Source: Salvia splendens
Lineage: Eukaryota > Streptophyta > Magnoliopsida > Lamiales > Lamiaceae
DNA: 64,000 nt
Reading direction: 5' to 3'
NCBI RefSeq assembly: GCF_004379255.2
Contig: NC_056049.1
Location: forward strand, 3,162,001 to 3,226,000
The stretch's first letter is position 1. Each line of letters starts with the position of its first letter. Below, in pieces: positions 53,725 through 64,000 of this stretch. Below the pieces are notes generated by a model. That model saw only the letters and a program-made list of their open reading frames with translations. It had not been told where the DNA came from and ran no database searches. Made by a program: the position numbers and the translations under genes.

Positions 53725-54471
53725 TAAATTAAATGAAAAAAACGAAAGAACAAAACTCGGAGAAGGACACGTAGATATTTAATTGTTTGACAGTTAACTT
53801 TCTTTTATTTTCTGCAATGGATAACTTCTTTGTACATAAGTTTTTGAAAATGCAAAGATAATTTTTGCAAGAGAATTGAACTCACATGCATTTATTATGC
53901 CTTGTTTACTGTGACTTCATTATTTACTAGTAATTATTTGATTTTCACTACTAGTAATTCTCAATAATTTATTTTGAGGCGAACTCTCAATAACCCAATT
54001 GATGGGCTGATGGGTTCAATTATCTGTGCCTATTTATATCATGTAGTAGTACATAAATAAAATATTCAGATTGTTATACAATTAAAAATAATCAAAATCC
54101 AAACATTATAGTAGTACTAGTTTTTTTCAGATTATCTTTTCACAAGGAAAAATCACCTACTGTCAAAGATAAAATACAATTGTATTATGTCAATAATAGG
54201 AAATACTACTATGTTTAAAGGATGAATAGAGAAGATGGAGATGGAGTAAGGTGTTTGCAGCACTAGTCTGGAGATGCACTGCTTTTCTTCCTCGCCATGA
54301 AACGAATCCATCCCACCATTAAAGGTAGACAAAAGAAACCTTTTCTACTCCAAGAATCAAACCCAGCTAATCCACCTCCTCTTTATTCTGATTCCTCTAC
54401 ATTCAACATAGATATATACTCAAAGCCTCAACAGTTCCAACATCCAATCATTCTCAACAGACAGCCAAGCC
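53725..54471. other. Intergenic region and 5' leader of the DUF1218 gene
   Basis: No separate gene is visible. The right-hand part (about 54240-54471) is probably the transcribed leader of the downstream gene. Confidence 0.5.
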
Positions 54472-55165
54472 ATGGCCAAGAACATGGATTTCCTCGTATG
54501 TCTCCTCATCATGGCTCTGGACATCATAGCCGGGGTTCTCGGCATACAGGGCGAGGTTGCTCAGAACAAGGTTAGTCTTTCCATCTCGCTCCCGCTTCAA
54601 TTGCTGTAATAACATTAACATAAGGCTTGATGTGTACAGACTCAAAACCTGAGGGCGTGGATATTCGAGTGTCGGGATCCAAGCTACGAGGCTTTCAAAC
54701 TTGGGCTGGCTGCAGTGGTGATGCTCTGCCTGGCACACATTGTAGCCAATTTGCTGGCGGGATGCGTCTTCATCAGCTCCAAAGAAGAACTCGACAGGGC
54801 TTCGCCAAACAAGCAACTTGCTGCTGCCTCCCTCATGATGTCATGGTATTTGATTATCTGATTGATTAGCTCGGTGATTCCAGACACTGTTGAAACTAAT
54901 GGTGGATTCTGACAGGATTATGTTGGGGATTGCATTCATCCTGCTGATATCGGGAGTGTTGTCAAACTCGAAAACAAGAAAGAACTGCGGGATAAGCCAT
55001 CAACAGCAGCTGTCGATTGGAGGGATCCTGTGTTTCATTCATGGACTGTTTGCGGTTGCCTATTATGTATCTGCAGCTGCTGTTCTTAGAGATGAACGGA
55101 ATCCGCATCAACAACACAACCACGCCCACCAACCCAAACCAGATCAGCAACCACTTCCTGCCTGA
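54472..55165 (+). CDS. DUF1218 family four-helix membrane protein
   Basis: Three exons, 54472-54570, 54640-54845 and 54916-55165, join in frame to 555 nt, 184 residues. The start MAKNMDFLVCLLIMALDIIA begins the first membrane segment (~6-24). Further hydrophobic segments lie near 48-72 (GLAAVVMLCLAHIVANLLAG), ~92-115 (IMLGIAFILLISGVLS) and ~125-150 (GGILCFIHGLFAVAYYVSAA). Family features are ECRDPSYEAFKLG after helix 1, conserved cysteines, and LSNSK-RKNCG before the last helix. The tail is His/Gln/Pro-rich (HQQHNHAHQPKPDQQPLPA). Plant DUF1218 proteins (VCC/MWL group) are membrane proteins linked to vein patterning and secondary wall formation. Which subgroup this is cannot be told. It looks intact, with canonical splice sites. 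Confidence 0.88.
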
Positions 55166-56985
55166 TTTTTCTCATCTTCCACATTCCTTTCTTGGCCTTG
55201 ATGTTTACCAATAGTTCAGTTGATTTTCAACTAGTCATCTTCACATGATTCTTTCTTTTCATTCTGGAAAATGACATTCTGACCTTACATATCTAGTAGT
55301 AATATATGCTATTATGTTATGCTTTTCTGCACATCAAAACCAAACAGTTCAGCTTCCCAATCGATATAACTGAAATGATTACATACATACGAACAAAACA
55401 CGATGAACAATCAAAATATTTTAATGAACCTATCGGTTCCAAGAGCCTGCCTTTCACCAAATCATCTTCCAGATTTGGTCCAAACCATGCTATGGCAACT
55501 CGGCAGGCCACATGCATCAAAAAATGATCAAACTATCTTCCAAGGTTGTGAAATATTACTATATCCCATAGTCAAAATCCCTAACTAGAAGTCAGCACTT
55601 GAAGGACAGATGATAGTAAGGAAGAGAACAAGAAAGTTCCCCAAATCAAGGCAGCATAACAAGCCAGATGAGTAAACACACAGTTAAACAAAAGAAATAA
55701 CTATTCATTCAGAGTGAGAATAAGGAAGTAGTACTATTTTCTTTGGAACAATGAACTTTCTACAAAACCAACTCACCTAGGAGCCAAACTTCCATTGGCA
55801 TTAACATGGTTTTTCGACAAAGAAATCGATACATACTGAATGAGTAATTTAACCATGGAGTTCGATAGCAAAATATAAATAGAAGCCAACTAACAAAGCT
55901 CAATTGGTGTATATTGATAAGGGAAGAAAGACACAGAAAAAAGTAACCTTCCTGCACCTCAGTGATACCTCTCATTCATAAATTCCAAATCAAATCGATT
56001 CAAGTCCACTTGTGACTTGTCCCCAATCTCGGCTTTTGCCAATCCAGACTCCCTACTACCTTCGCCCAAACTCAAATCAGAGAGGGGGAAGGCTACAGCA
56101 AATCTGGATTAGAAAAAGTTGAGAGGGGGGACTCATCGTTCCCTCACCACTCACACCCATCACATTCACCACCTGATTTCCATTGTTAGTAGTATTATTT
56201 ATAAATTCATGAACGAGTTCAAATCTCGTTCATGAATTTATCAAGACGGATAATCAAAGATAGAGAAACCGGTTAATATAAGAAAATTTGAGAGTGAATT
56301 ACATAAATGCAGTAGGTGGCGGCGGTTGATAAATTGCACGTGTAAAAAGTTAAATTGTGTGATTAATTTATTTTGTATTTTAGGTCAAGAAAAAAAAATT
56401 AATTAACAATTGTTTTCAATGTTGAAAAATGATTTTCTAGTGCTTGAATTATACTCCGTATTTATAAAACTTATCCCATGATCTTTTTACTTTTTTTCGA
56501 ATTCCACTATGGTCGTGACTCGTACTCATATTTATTCGATCATCCATAACTTTTCTGCAATAAACCTTGAAATATGCGCTTTAATTTTACGATTTTCAAC
56601 TAATTGCGTTTATTGTTTTAGATGTTACCGTTACGGATAGCTTGAATCATATTTTTCTATTTTTTTTTTACTTTTATCGCAATCAGTTGTTAATTTTGTG
56701 ATCTCGGCGATATATGTACATGTTAAATCTCCATTTTTTTGGTAATTTTAAGAGGTAACGTGAAATTATTAATGATTGGTAGTAGAAGATTTGCTATCAT
56801 ATTTTCATCAACATTTCATGTTTCTATCATGTAAATATATCAACATTAACTACGATACTCGTTTAATAATATCATTTAATGCACAAGTTATAGTTGAAAT
56901 AGAAACAAGATTACTTAAGATTCATTTAAATTAACATCCCATTAACTAAAAACATATTCTTACAACATTGTACAAGTAGTAGCAT
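55166..56985. other. Intergenic region
   Basis: 3' flank of the DUF1218 gene, then about 1.7 kb without a gene I can name. A 44-codon minus-strand frame near 55975-56110 ends FDLEFMNERYH but has no start, splice partner or recognisable family. A perfect 16-bp inverted repeat with a 7-bp loop lies at about 56200-56239. Confidence 0.5.
56200..56239. repeat. Short perfect hairpin
   Basis: TAAATTCATGAACGAG and its exact inverse CTCGTTCATGAATTTA separated by TTCAAAT. It may be a small MITE remnant; no function is assigned. Confidence 0.6.
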
Positions 56986-57852
56986 CTAAGCAAGCTTGGC
57001 AAGAACGTCATTAAGCGTAGATACAGCTATGGCATAATACTTCTCTGCATCAGAGGGGCTCTTGATCTTCGCAGCATAATCCAGCTGATAACAAACAAAT
57101 AAAATCACATAAAATCAGTAGCTGTGAATGATGAAAAAGGCGAAGAAGATCGTAAAGAACTAACGTTGCTGATATCTGCGAAGAGCTTGCCCGTGAGCTC
57201 CTTGAGAGATTGCTTCTCTTCCTTGGACTTGGCAGAAATGATGGTGTTGAGGTCATAACGAAGGTACTCCGCCTTCGAACGAAGGTCGTTCTGCACGTAC
57301 GGCCACGCCTTCTTCTCGATCAACGACTTCACACCAACGATTTCCTTCGCGGATTCCTTAGCTCTCGCTGCTGCCTCCGCCGGTGCCAGTGGCTGGATGA
57401 AAAACCTGTTCTTCAATGGCAAGTCAAAGTCTCTTGCTTGGTCCGAGTTCAAAGTTCCAGCTGTCACAATCACAACACTATATTAGTTTTTAAATAAAAA
57501 TTGATAAAATACGAGAGGAGATAATGATATGATAAAACAAAACTATTGATTATAGACGGAAGCAAAAACTGGGCTACTTACGTAGGCCACCGGAGGGAGG
57601 CGGTGGTCCTCCGATTTTTATAGGCTTGGCTTCAGCGAGCACTGCTCGGACGAAGGAGCCGGAGACAATCCCAGCAGCGACAAGCCCCAGCATGGCGCGG
57701 CGGCTGGTCTCGGTCTCGCCTTGCTGCGCGCGGATGCTGAATCCGGTTCTCGCGGCGGAGGTCCTGTTCAAGCGGTTGGATTGAAGGCTGCCTTCGAGGA
57801 CCGCCTGCGAAGAGCCGCGTAAGCCAGCCATTGAAGCCATAGCTTGAGCCAT
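56986..57852 (-). CDS. PSBQ: PsbQ, oxygen-evolving enhancer protein 3 of photosystem II
   Basis: Three exons, 57852-57582, 57460-57165 and 57084-56986, sum to 666 nt and 221 residues, normal for PsbQ precursors. The N-terminus [16 protein letters not shown] is a chloroplast transit peptide. [18 protein letters not shown], followed by AVLAEA, is a thylakoid-lumen targeting segment with twin arginines, so Tat-type import is expected. The mature part starts near [18 protein letters not shown] and includes [72 protein letters not shown] and the C-terminal [17 protein letters not shown]. PsbQ is a four-helix extrinsic subunit on the lumen side of photosystem II, stabilising the Mn-Ca cluster and its Ca/Cl retention. 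The gene is intact, with all junctions in phase. Confidence 0.96.
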
Positions 57853-57937
57853 TCCTCAAAATTGTTTTTCTAGTTTGTTAAAAATCAAAACAAAAAATAT
57901 CAGTGTTTTTTGAGAGTATAAATGAGATGAGGAAGCG

Positions 57938-57945
57938 CCTTATCT
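57938..57945 (-). promoter_or_regulatory. I-box (GATAAG) in the psbQ promoter
   Basis: Minus-strand CAGATAAGGCGC lies ~90 bp upstream of the ATG, with an A/T-rich TATA-like site (ATTTATACTC) between it and the ATG at about 57917-57926. A CCACGTAG (ACGT core) lies near 58021. GATAAG and ACGT cores are typical of light-responsive photosynthesis promoters. Confidence 0.4.
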
Positions 57946-58469
57946 GAGTTTGGATATGCAATCTACCAATCAGTCTGCAGTATCGTGACACTGTACGCTC
58001 TTCTAGCCACTAGACTTGTGCCACGTAGACCTTAATGATTTTTGTCATCAATTTCCTGTCTTTTTGTTGATTCCAAAGTACTAATGACTTAGTAACATAT
58101 GTGCAATGTATTATAATACTATGATATTAGTTAGATGTTTTTATAAAAAAGTAATCACATAGTAACACCATGGAGTGATTCACCTAACTTTTTTTAATTG
58201 GGAATTCACGAAACAATAAACTAATATTGAGTAAGAAATTAATATGTTATGTGATACCAACTGTTTTCGCAAGCTAATATAAATGAACCATCTCCTAGTA
58301 ATACATGCGCAAATATTTGGAGGCGAATACAAAGTTGAGCAATTTTAATTTGGGTAACATATAAGCATAGTAACACATTGCTGTAAAGGCTATATATTAG
58401 TACATGATGACTCTTCAAAATAATAAAAACTCAACAAAGCAGGGAAGTAAAAAAGCTAGGGGAGACAAG

Positions 58470-60428
58470 TCAGCATGGTTTCTTGAAGCCCATGTTCTGG
58501 CCAGTTGTGTAACTCCTCCATACATCTATAGCTCCAAAGCTAGTCATCAAAAGGATACTCAGAGCCATCACCGTCCCCACAGAGAAGACGATGATGGAGG
58601 GACGGCCGTGTCTAAGTATTGCCTTTCGTATCATGGTCAGTCCAACGAGTGAGGCAACGAAGCAGACTGCTGCATACGTTAGAGCAGCATAGATCTGCTT
58701 CATGCCCAACAGCAAGTACTGGAGCGCGGACATGCTCGATGACACGAGTACCATGAAAGAACACGTCGCTGCTGTCACCTACGCAACAACGTAAACTAGT
58801 CAAATAATATGACTCAGTTTAACCAATGCTCTAGCAACTACTTACTTGAGGCTCAATTCCCATTTGAAGGAGAATTGGGCTTATGAGCATGCCACCTCCG
58901 ATTCCGAAAACTCCACCAAGAAGGCCGGCTAGTAGGGCCATTATTGGGAACACAAGTTCGCTGGATGGCCGTCTTCTCGTTCGCCCTCCGTTTTCCTTTT
59001 GTCATCAAGAAAGAGAGAGAGAGAGTTAAATAGTGGTGGAAATACAGTGTGTGTAATGTTTGTTAAGACACCTGTTGAGTTGAAGCAGTAGTACTACTCC
59101 TGCGGAAGAGGATCCATGAAGTGAAGAAAATGGCAAGAGGAATTTGCATAGATGAGATTATCCAGTACCCTGTTCCACAAGTCTTTATCTCAATTATACC
59201 CTGCAAAAGATCAGCAAATGCTACACATTGAGTGAAATTTGTGCAAGACAACAATGGAGTTTATAAACCAACTGAACTCTCTCAAAATAGACTAATCTTT
59301 TGAAATGAGTTATCTTGTTTGGTTTGTAGTATTTGTGCTTTCATTGAGTGACCTAACGGTTCTGGCTGGTGGCGCGACCAACAATGACATTTGAGAGCTA
59401 ACTCAGAGCCAGATGTGGTCAACGAGGACGTTGATTCCAGTAGTGGCCCACAAAAAAGGAGATCTGGTGAAGGAGTCAACCGTGACCAACGATGACATCG
59501 ATCCTTAAGGGGGTCGATCGTTACATGAAAAAACTTGTTCAACGTCAATTGTGTAACACAACAGATGTGGAGTTTGCTAGTTCTCATGATAGGTATTCTA
59601 TGACGATGTTTGAGAGAATATTGAGGATAGTGGCTTAGGGGAAGAGTCAATCATGATCAACGAGGACATTGGGTTCACTCGAAGTGGTGGCTTGGCAAAA
59701 GAGCTATGACCAGACTAGTGTATTTACAAGGTGAAGAAGTTTATATATATGGTTACACGTACTTGTCCGTAGCGATTTCCACGAATGAGATACAGGGCAA
59801 AGAAGGAAAACCAGATGAGGACCAACATCCCAACGGGCACCCACGGAGTCCGGACCTCGGCTTCGGCTTCGGCTTGATCCGCGGTAGCACACAACAGGGG
59901 CATTTTCGTAATTTCACAACCGTTCTCCGATTCCAACCTCCAGCACGCAGCCCCCGACCTGCACGTCTTGAAGGTGCATCCGGCGACGAAGACCACGAAC
60001 ATAAGCATGATCAGCCACTCCGGGAACACGACATTCAGCACCACCCCGCAGCTCACGCCCAGCAGCAGCCACGGCTGGCACAGCAGCGCCATCTCGTAGT
60101 CAATCAGCCGTCTCGCGGTGCCGCCGCTCCTCCAGAGAGTGTAGGACGCGACGTTGGCCACAGAGCCACCCGTTACCATGAAAGCTGAATACGTGGATGC
60201 TGTTTTCACGTCCTGGCCGCCGACGATGGTCAGGATGGGTATGAACAGGCCCCCGCCGCCGACGCCTCCCGCGCTGGAGATGGCGGCGGCGAGGGACGAC
60301 AAGCCTGCGACTGCCGCCGACCGAATACCGATCCCTTCGACTGTGTTTGATGTTTCAACCCCAGATTTACACGAAGTGGAAGACAAGATGGTGAGGAGGA
60401 ACAGACATTTGAGGAATGTATGCCTCAT
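58470..60428 (-). CDS. TauE/SafE family membrane transporter
   Basis: Four exons, 60428-59763, 59200-59072, 58995-58846 and 58778-58470, total 1254 nt, 417 residues, all junctions in phase. A start at MRHTFLKCLFLLTILSS gives a signal-peptide-like N-terminus. The first half-domain follows (SSLAAAISSAGGVGGGGLFI, IVGGQDVKTASTYSAFMVTG, WLLLGVSCGVVLNVVFPEWL). A variable loop comes next, with acidic AEAEAEV and more membrane segments. The second half-domain carries the duplicated signature (ALLAGLLGGVFGIGGGMLIS, PQVTAATCSFMVLVSSSMSA). About nine to ten membrane segments are expected. Bacterial TauE/SafE members export sulfite, sulfoacetate or other organosulfur anions; the substrate of the plant members is not established. 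A 561-bp intron (59201-59762) separates exons 1 and 2. The gene looks intact. Confidence 0.92.
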
Positions 60429-61968
60429 TTTTTTTTTCCTGAAATTTTGAATTCTCAAAACCTTGAATTTATAGGAAATTGGCAATCTGGAGATGATGAA
60501 TGATTTGCTGGAATCTACACAATTTCAGTTAGAAATAGCGAAAGATTAAGAGAAACTACAATTCTGGAATAAGGATTGCAGGTTAAAAGTGGTACCGGAA
60601 TTTGGAATTAAGCTTCCTAACAAAAACTAAGTGACTATCTATGTATTTATAAATTAAATATTATGCCCGCAGGAACGTAGCGCAGTTGGCAACGGAGGGG
60701 CAGATCTTGCTGCAATAAATTAAATATTACTCCACTCAAGTGATTAAATGTCTCATTTTGGTTATGACACCATGTTTCTAAAAATGTGAAGAAAAACGAG
60801 TGAAAAAAATTAGTCCGAGCTTGTTATTTCTCACTAATGAAAAAATTCTTGCTATATTAATAGATTGAAGAACAAATTTGGTGGGTGTGCTTCAAGAAAA
60901 ACTATTCTCGAGGAACTTGAACCTCTCGAAGTTGTTGCTGAGAAATTACGAAAAAAAATTTATATCATGATATTATTTGCCGAAATTTTTCATTGGTGGG
61001 AAATAATAAACTCGCGGTAAAGTTCGTGATATTATTTGTCAATTTCAAAGTTCGTCGGAAAAATCCACAAGTGGTATCTATTTTTGGTTTTTGGTTTTTT
61101 TAATGAGGTAGTATCTATTTTTTTACTAACAATTTTTATCCCTTTTTTATCTCTCACATTTTAACAATTTTGCATTAAAATCTTTATTATTCTCAAACTT
61201 TTTTATTTTTATGGAATAAATAAAGTAACATTAAAATTAGTCATTTAGTGAATAATCCAAATAACACAATGGCGAACAAGACACTACATTACTGAAATTC
61301 AAATAACAGAAACCTTGGGCCTGTTTACCTAAAAAATATTACTGAAAAGAAACGCATTAAATCGAGAAATTCAGTAATCTATCAATTCAAATTTTAGGTA
61401 AGTAGTTTAGTGCGAAATACTATATGCACACGCGGCAACAAATGATTATAGTAATACTTATCTAGAAAAAACCCCTTTTGCTTTGGTATTCTATGATCAG
61501 ATAACTGCAATATTGAATTTACTAGTACCAATTTACCATATTGTCGTCTTTTTATTGATCTAGCCCTACCACCTTCTTGATTTAAATAGATCCAACTGAT
61601 TGATTTAACTAGTACCAATTTACAATACGTGCCATAAATTGCCATTGTCAATTTTTTTTCATTTTTCTTGAATATTTATTTATTTTCATGCACAATATCG
61701 TATGACTTCCCTACTACCTTCACAGGTGACAAATGTTGTTTATCGCGTGTCATTAAATTATGAGAAAATATATAACCATGTTTTGCCAATTTTTAATCTT
61801 AATTGAGACTAATTACTTTGACACGTCAAATGCTGTCATGAAACTCTCCAACTATTTGGTGGTTTGTAAATATTTCACTCTGTCTTTACATTTATTTAAT
61901 TAATAAGTAATAAATAAATAAGAAAATGAGTAAATATACCCAGAGGTGACGTCTGAAAAAAAAAGAAA
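60429..61968. other. Intergenic region
   Basis: Promoter side of the TauE/SafE gene, a 51-bp SINE fragment (60664-60714) and A/T-rich sequence up to the tRNA. No protein gene is visible. Confidence 0.55.
60664..60714 (+). mobile_element. 51-bp tRNA-derived SINE 5' fragment with 15-bp target duplication
   Basis: GAACGTAGCGCAGTTGGCAA resembles the A-box region of a tRNA and the head of plant tRNA-derived SINEs, followed by GCAGATCTTGCTGC. It is flanked on both sides by the identical 15-mer ATAAATTAAATATTA (60649-60663 and 60715-60729). The B box and tail are missing, so this is a very short insertion product. Confidence 0.68.
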
Positions 61969-62040
61969 TGTGGCTGCTGGGATTCGAGCCCAGGTCTCCA
62001 CGGCCACAACGTGGAATTCTTACCACTAAACTACAGCCAC
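61969..62040 (-). tRNA. tRNA-His (GUG)
   Basis: Minus-strand GTGGCTG...CAGCCAC forms a perfect 7-bp acceptor stem. The D arm is TAGTTTAGTGGTAAGA. The anticodon loop TTGTGGC carries GTG. The T arm GGGCTCGAATCCC has the usual TTCGAATC-like core. The discriminator base is A. The A box (TAGTTTAGTGG) and B box (GGCTCGAATCC) are good. No intron is present and CCA is not encoded, as in nuclear genes. It is followed by no long T-run within the first few bases. Confidence 0.95.
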
Positions 62041-62546
62041 TTTGTTGCATAAAAACAAATTTAAATATGTATTAGATCATTGAATTCCACTTAAGACTAT
62101 TTTTCTAATAGGACATTAGTGCAACTATATTTAGGCCCAAAGAGAAATGTACTTATTTACATCTGGGCTAATGAAATCGCTAGGCCCAAAATTTGTCCAT
62201 CTGGGCTGGACGATGCAGCTTCACAAAAATATAACCTTATTAATACTAAAAAATACTACTGACACATTCATTTTCTTTTTTGAGATTGATCTATATGGGT
62301 TTCTTATTGGTGTATGAATACATATAGTAAGTAATGTTATAGGTGATCATTTCTACTATGGGACATGGCAAAAAGGAAATTTAGATTTAGACTAATATTT
62401 TTACTATTAAAACACACTTGCATATTTATTCAACATGAATTTTCAACATCTCAAGTACAACTCATCCTCTATCAAGGAGATGATGCCCATAATCCACAAT
62501 GGCATACTCTTAATCACAAGCACAAGCCGCAATCCACACAACGATG
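62041..62546. other. Intergenic region
   Basis: Upstream flank of the tRNA (minus strand) and A/T-rich sequence. No gene is visible. Confidence 0.5.
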
Positions 62547-62786
62547 CTAGCGCGCACTTGCCATGGTGCATGAGACGTATGAAGCAGAGTACGTGGACAG
62601 AAATGCAGGCCTCGAAGGAACTGGCAGTGTTACAGTTGAACTACTGAGCATTATAACCACCTCTGCCATCGTCGGCCTCATACGAGGATCTTCCTGAACT
62701 CACAACAGGCCAATGTGAATGCATCCCAGCATCATCTCTTGGACTATACTATCTTTTGTAGTCCCTTGCTCCCACTTTTCCCATAT
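62547..62786 (-). pseudogene. Relic last exon of a cysteine-rich receptor-like kinase
   Basis: A minus-strand exon preceded by a good acceptor (TTTCAG at 62787-62792). It encodes WEKWEQGTTKDSIVQEMMLG, CIHIGLL, then a TGA where Cys (TGT) is expected in the LLCVQE motif, then VQEDPRMRPTMAEVVIMLSS and LPVPSRPAF. These are subdomain XI and the C-terminus of plant receptor-like kinases and match the last exon of the neighbouring gene at 62935-63264. I found no upstream kinase exons between it and that gene. It therefore looks like a leftover exon of a tandem duplicate, or an exon duplicated alone, with a nonsense mutation. Confidence 0.78.
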
Positions 62787-62934
62787 CTGAAACAAATTGC
62801 ATCTAATCACACATCTTAGCAGATTATGTTTAGAATTTCCTAATCCATTTACTTACATAAGTCAAGAGGTCCACAGTATGCCCATTGTGAAAACAGAAAA
62901 AATTTACATGCATAATTAGTGTGCAGAGACAAAA

Positions 62935-64000
62935 TCAACGAGGACATAACTCGGTGATTGAAACATCGTTTACAGACGACGAGCCTTGAGATACACCTGT
63001 TCTCACTTCGCTTGAGTAGGAGTCTACGGGGCCATAGTGACTACTCAAATAAAATGCAGGCTCAGAGGGCACTGGCAGACTCATTTTCGTTCTACCGAGC
63101 ATTTGACCAACCGAAGCCATTGTTGGCCTCATTGCAGCATTTTCTTGAACGCACAACAGACCGATGTGTATGCATCTCACCATATCGCGTTCAGATCCCG
63201 CGCCATTCCTCACCACAGGATCTATCATATCTGCAGCTGTCCCTTCGCTCCACTTCTTCCATGTCTGAGAGTTTGAGACTCTTAATTAGTTGTTATAAAC
63301 ATAGTTTTGTTTAAATAATAATGTTACTTACAATAGCCAATAGGTCCTCTCCATTCTCCTCATTTTTGATACAAGCACTTCTCTGACCACTCAAGATTTC
63401 CAGAACAAGCACCCCAAAACTATACACATCAGACTTATTCGAGTACATACCATGCATTGCGTATTCAGGCGACATATAACCACTGCGTGTTCAAAATTGA
63501 GATATTTAGTGAGGAAGGAACTCTCAATATGTGTTTGGTTAATTATGAACTTACTAAGTTCCAGCTATCTTGCTTGTATTTCCTTGAGTTTCATCTTGTT
63601 TAAACAATCTCGCCATGCCAAAATCTGCAATGTTAGGATTCATATCTCCATCCAACAGTATGTTGCTGGCTTTTAGATCACGGTGAATGATCCTGAGTCG
63701 AGAGTCTTCGTGCAAGTACAGAAGCCCTTTGCGACACCCCTTAGGATCATGTAGCGTCTATTCCAATCCAACTGCAAACTTTTGACAGGATCTGCATACT
63801 ACTAATTACTGAAATGAGCATGCTAAGGGTTGATGTTCGACACTGAAACTAGAGAAAAACATTACCAAATATGAACTTGTCAAGGCTTGCATTCGGAACG
63901 AATTCATATATTAGCACCCTCTCAGTTCCTTCCATAGAGAATCCTAAGAGTTTCACCAGATTCCTATGTTGAAGTTTGGCAACCAACGAAACCTCATTCT
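62935..64000 (-). CDS. Cysteine-rich receptor-like kinase, 3' part; 5' end outside window
   Basis: Minus-strand exons: 64000-63866 (continues beyond the window), 63791-63555, 63482-63332 and 63264-62935. Kinase motifs: [38 protein letters not shown], the catalytic loop [23 protein letters not shown] (DFG), [36 protein letters not shown] and [27 protein letters not shown] and the exon phases match the DUF26/S-domain receptor-kinase group; the cysteine-rich type is the likeliest, but the extracellular part is not visible. In exon 63791-63555 (237 nt, where 238 is usual) one G is missing near 63733 in the stretch for AKGLLYLHE, shifting the frame. It is therefore either a pseudogene or carries a consensus error; the rest of the kinase is well preserved. 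Confidence 0.8.

Noticed and set aside
55975..56110. 44-codon minus-strand frame ending FDLEFMNERYH
   Set aside because: The composition looks protein-like, but there is a stop just upstream, no ATG, no convincing splice partner and no family I recognise.
59282..59650. 122-residue minus-strand frame between TauE/SafE exons 1 and 2
   Set aside because: It lies wholly in an intron bounded by good splice sites that keep the transporter frame. No homology or start context.

Overview
This is nuclear DNA from a flowering plant, almost certainly a eudicot. It has intron-containing genes, plant-specific families (terpene synthase, PsbQ, DUF1218, cysteine-rich receptor-like kinase, HSA32) and a dense layer of nested transposons. 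The tandem terpene synthases would fit a Lamiales/Lamiaceae species, but that placement is an impression and not proven by the sequence.

Positions 1-7197 hold the 3' part of a Ty3/gypsy element (A). It has RNase H and integrase on the + strand, a 39-bp tandem array, two antisense genes (one with three exons that splice in frame) and a 3' LTR. Positions 7198-10382 are intergenic with MITEs.

Positions 10383-36000 are a tandem duplication of a terpene synthase gene together with about 1-2.7 kb of upstream sequence. Copy 1 (10383-20042) is split inside exon 4, a few bases before the codons of its metal-binding DDxxD motif, by a nearly complete gypsy element B (11512-19060). Copy 2 (33770-35879) has a deleted relative, element C (29872-33763), lodged a few bases before its ATG, and carries two 1-nt insertions. 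Between the copies is a 5.2-kb hAT-like insertion (21821-27015). It contains a large fold-back element, a TATCATTTTATC minisatellite with a 272-bp higher-order period, and a second copy of a 430-bp segment found just outside it.

Positions 36400-48000 are a quieter block with three minus-strand genes: a plant eIF4B-related protein whose largest exon is full of frameshifts, a C2H2 zinc-finger protein with a conserved C-terminal domain, and HSA32, a heat-stress protein related to phosphosulfolactate synthase. Positions 48009-53724 are a three-level nest of DNA transposons (MULE-type MITE, then hAT, then MuDR-like element), each with its own target duplication. The innermost carries convergent transposase and plant-mobile-domain genes.

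Positions 54200-64000 hold ordinary genes: a DUF1218 membrane protein (+), PsbQ of photosystem II (-), a TauE/SafE-family transporter (-), a tRNA-His (-), a relic exon of a cysteine-rich receptor-like kinase, and the 3' part of a second such kinase running off the window.

A recurring feature is single-base length changes in otherwise well-preserved exons (terpene synthase copy 2, the eIF4B-related gene, the kinase, element B). Some may be true pseudogene lesions and some may be consensus errors in the assembly. The sequence alone cannot decide.
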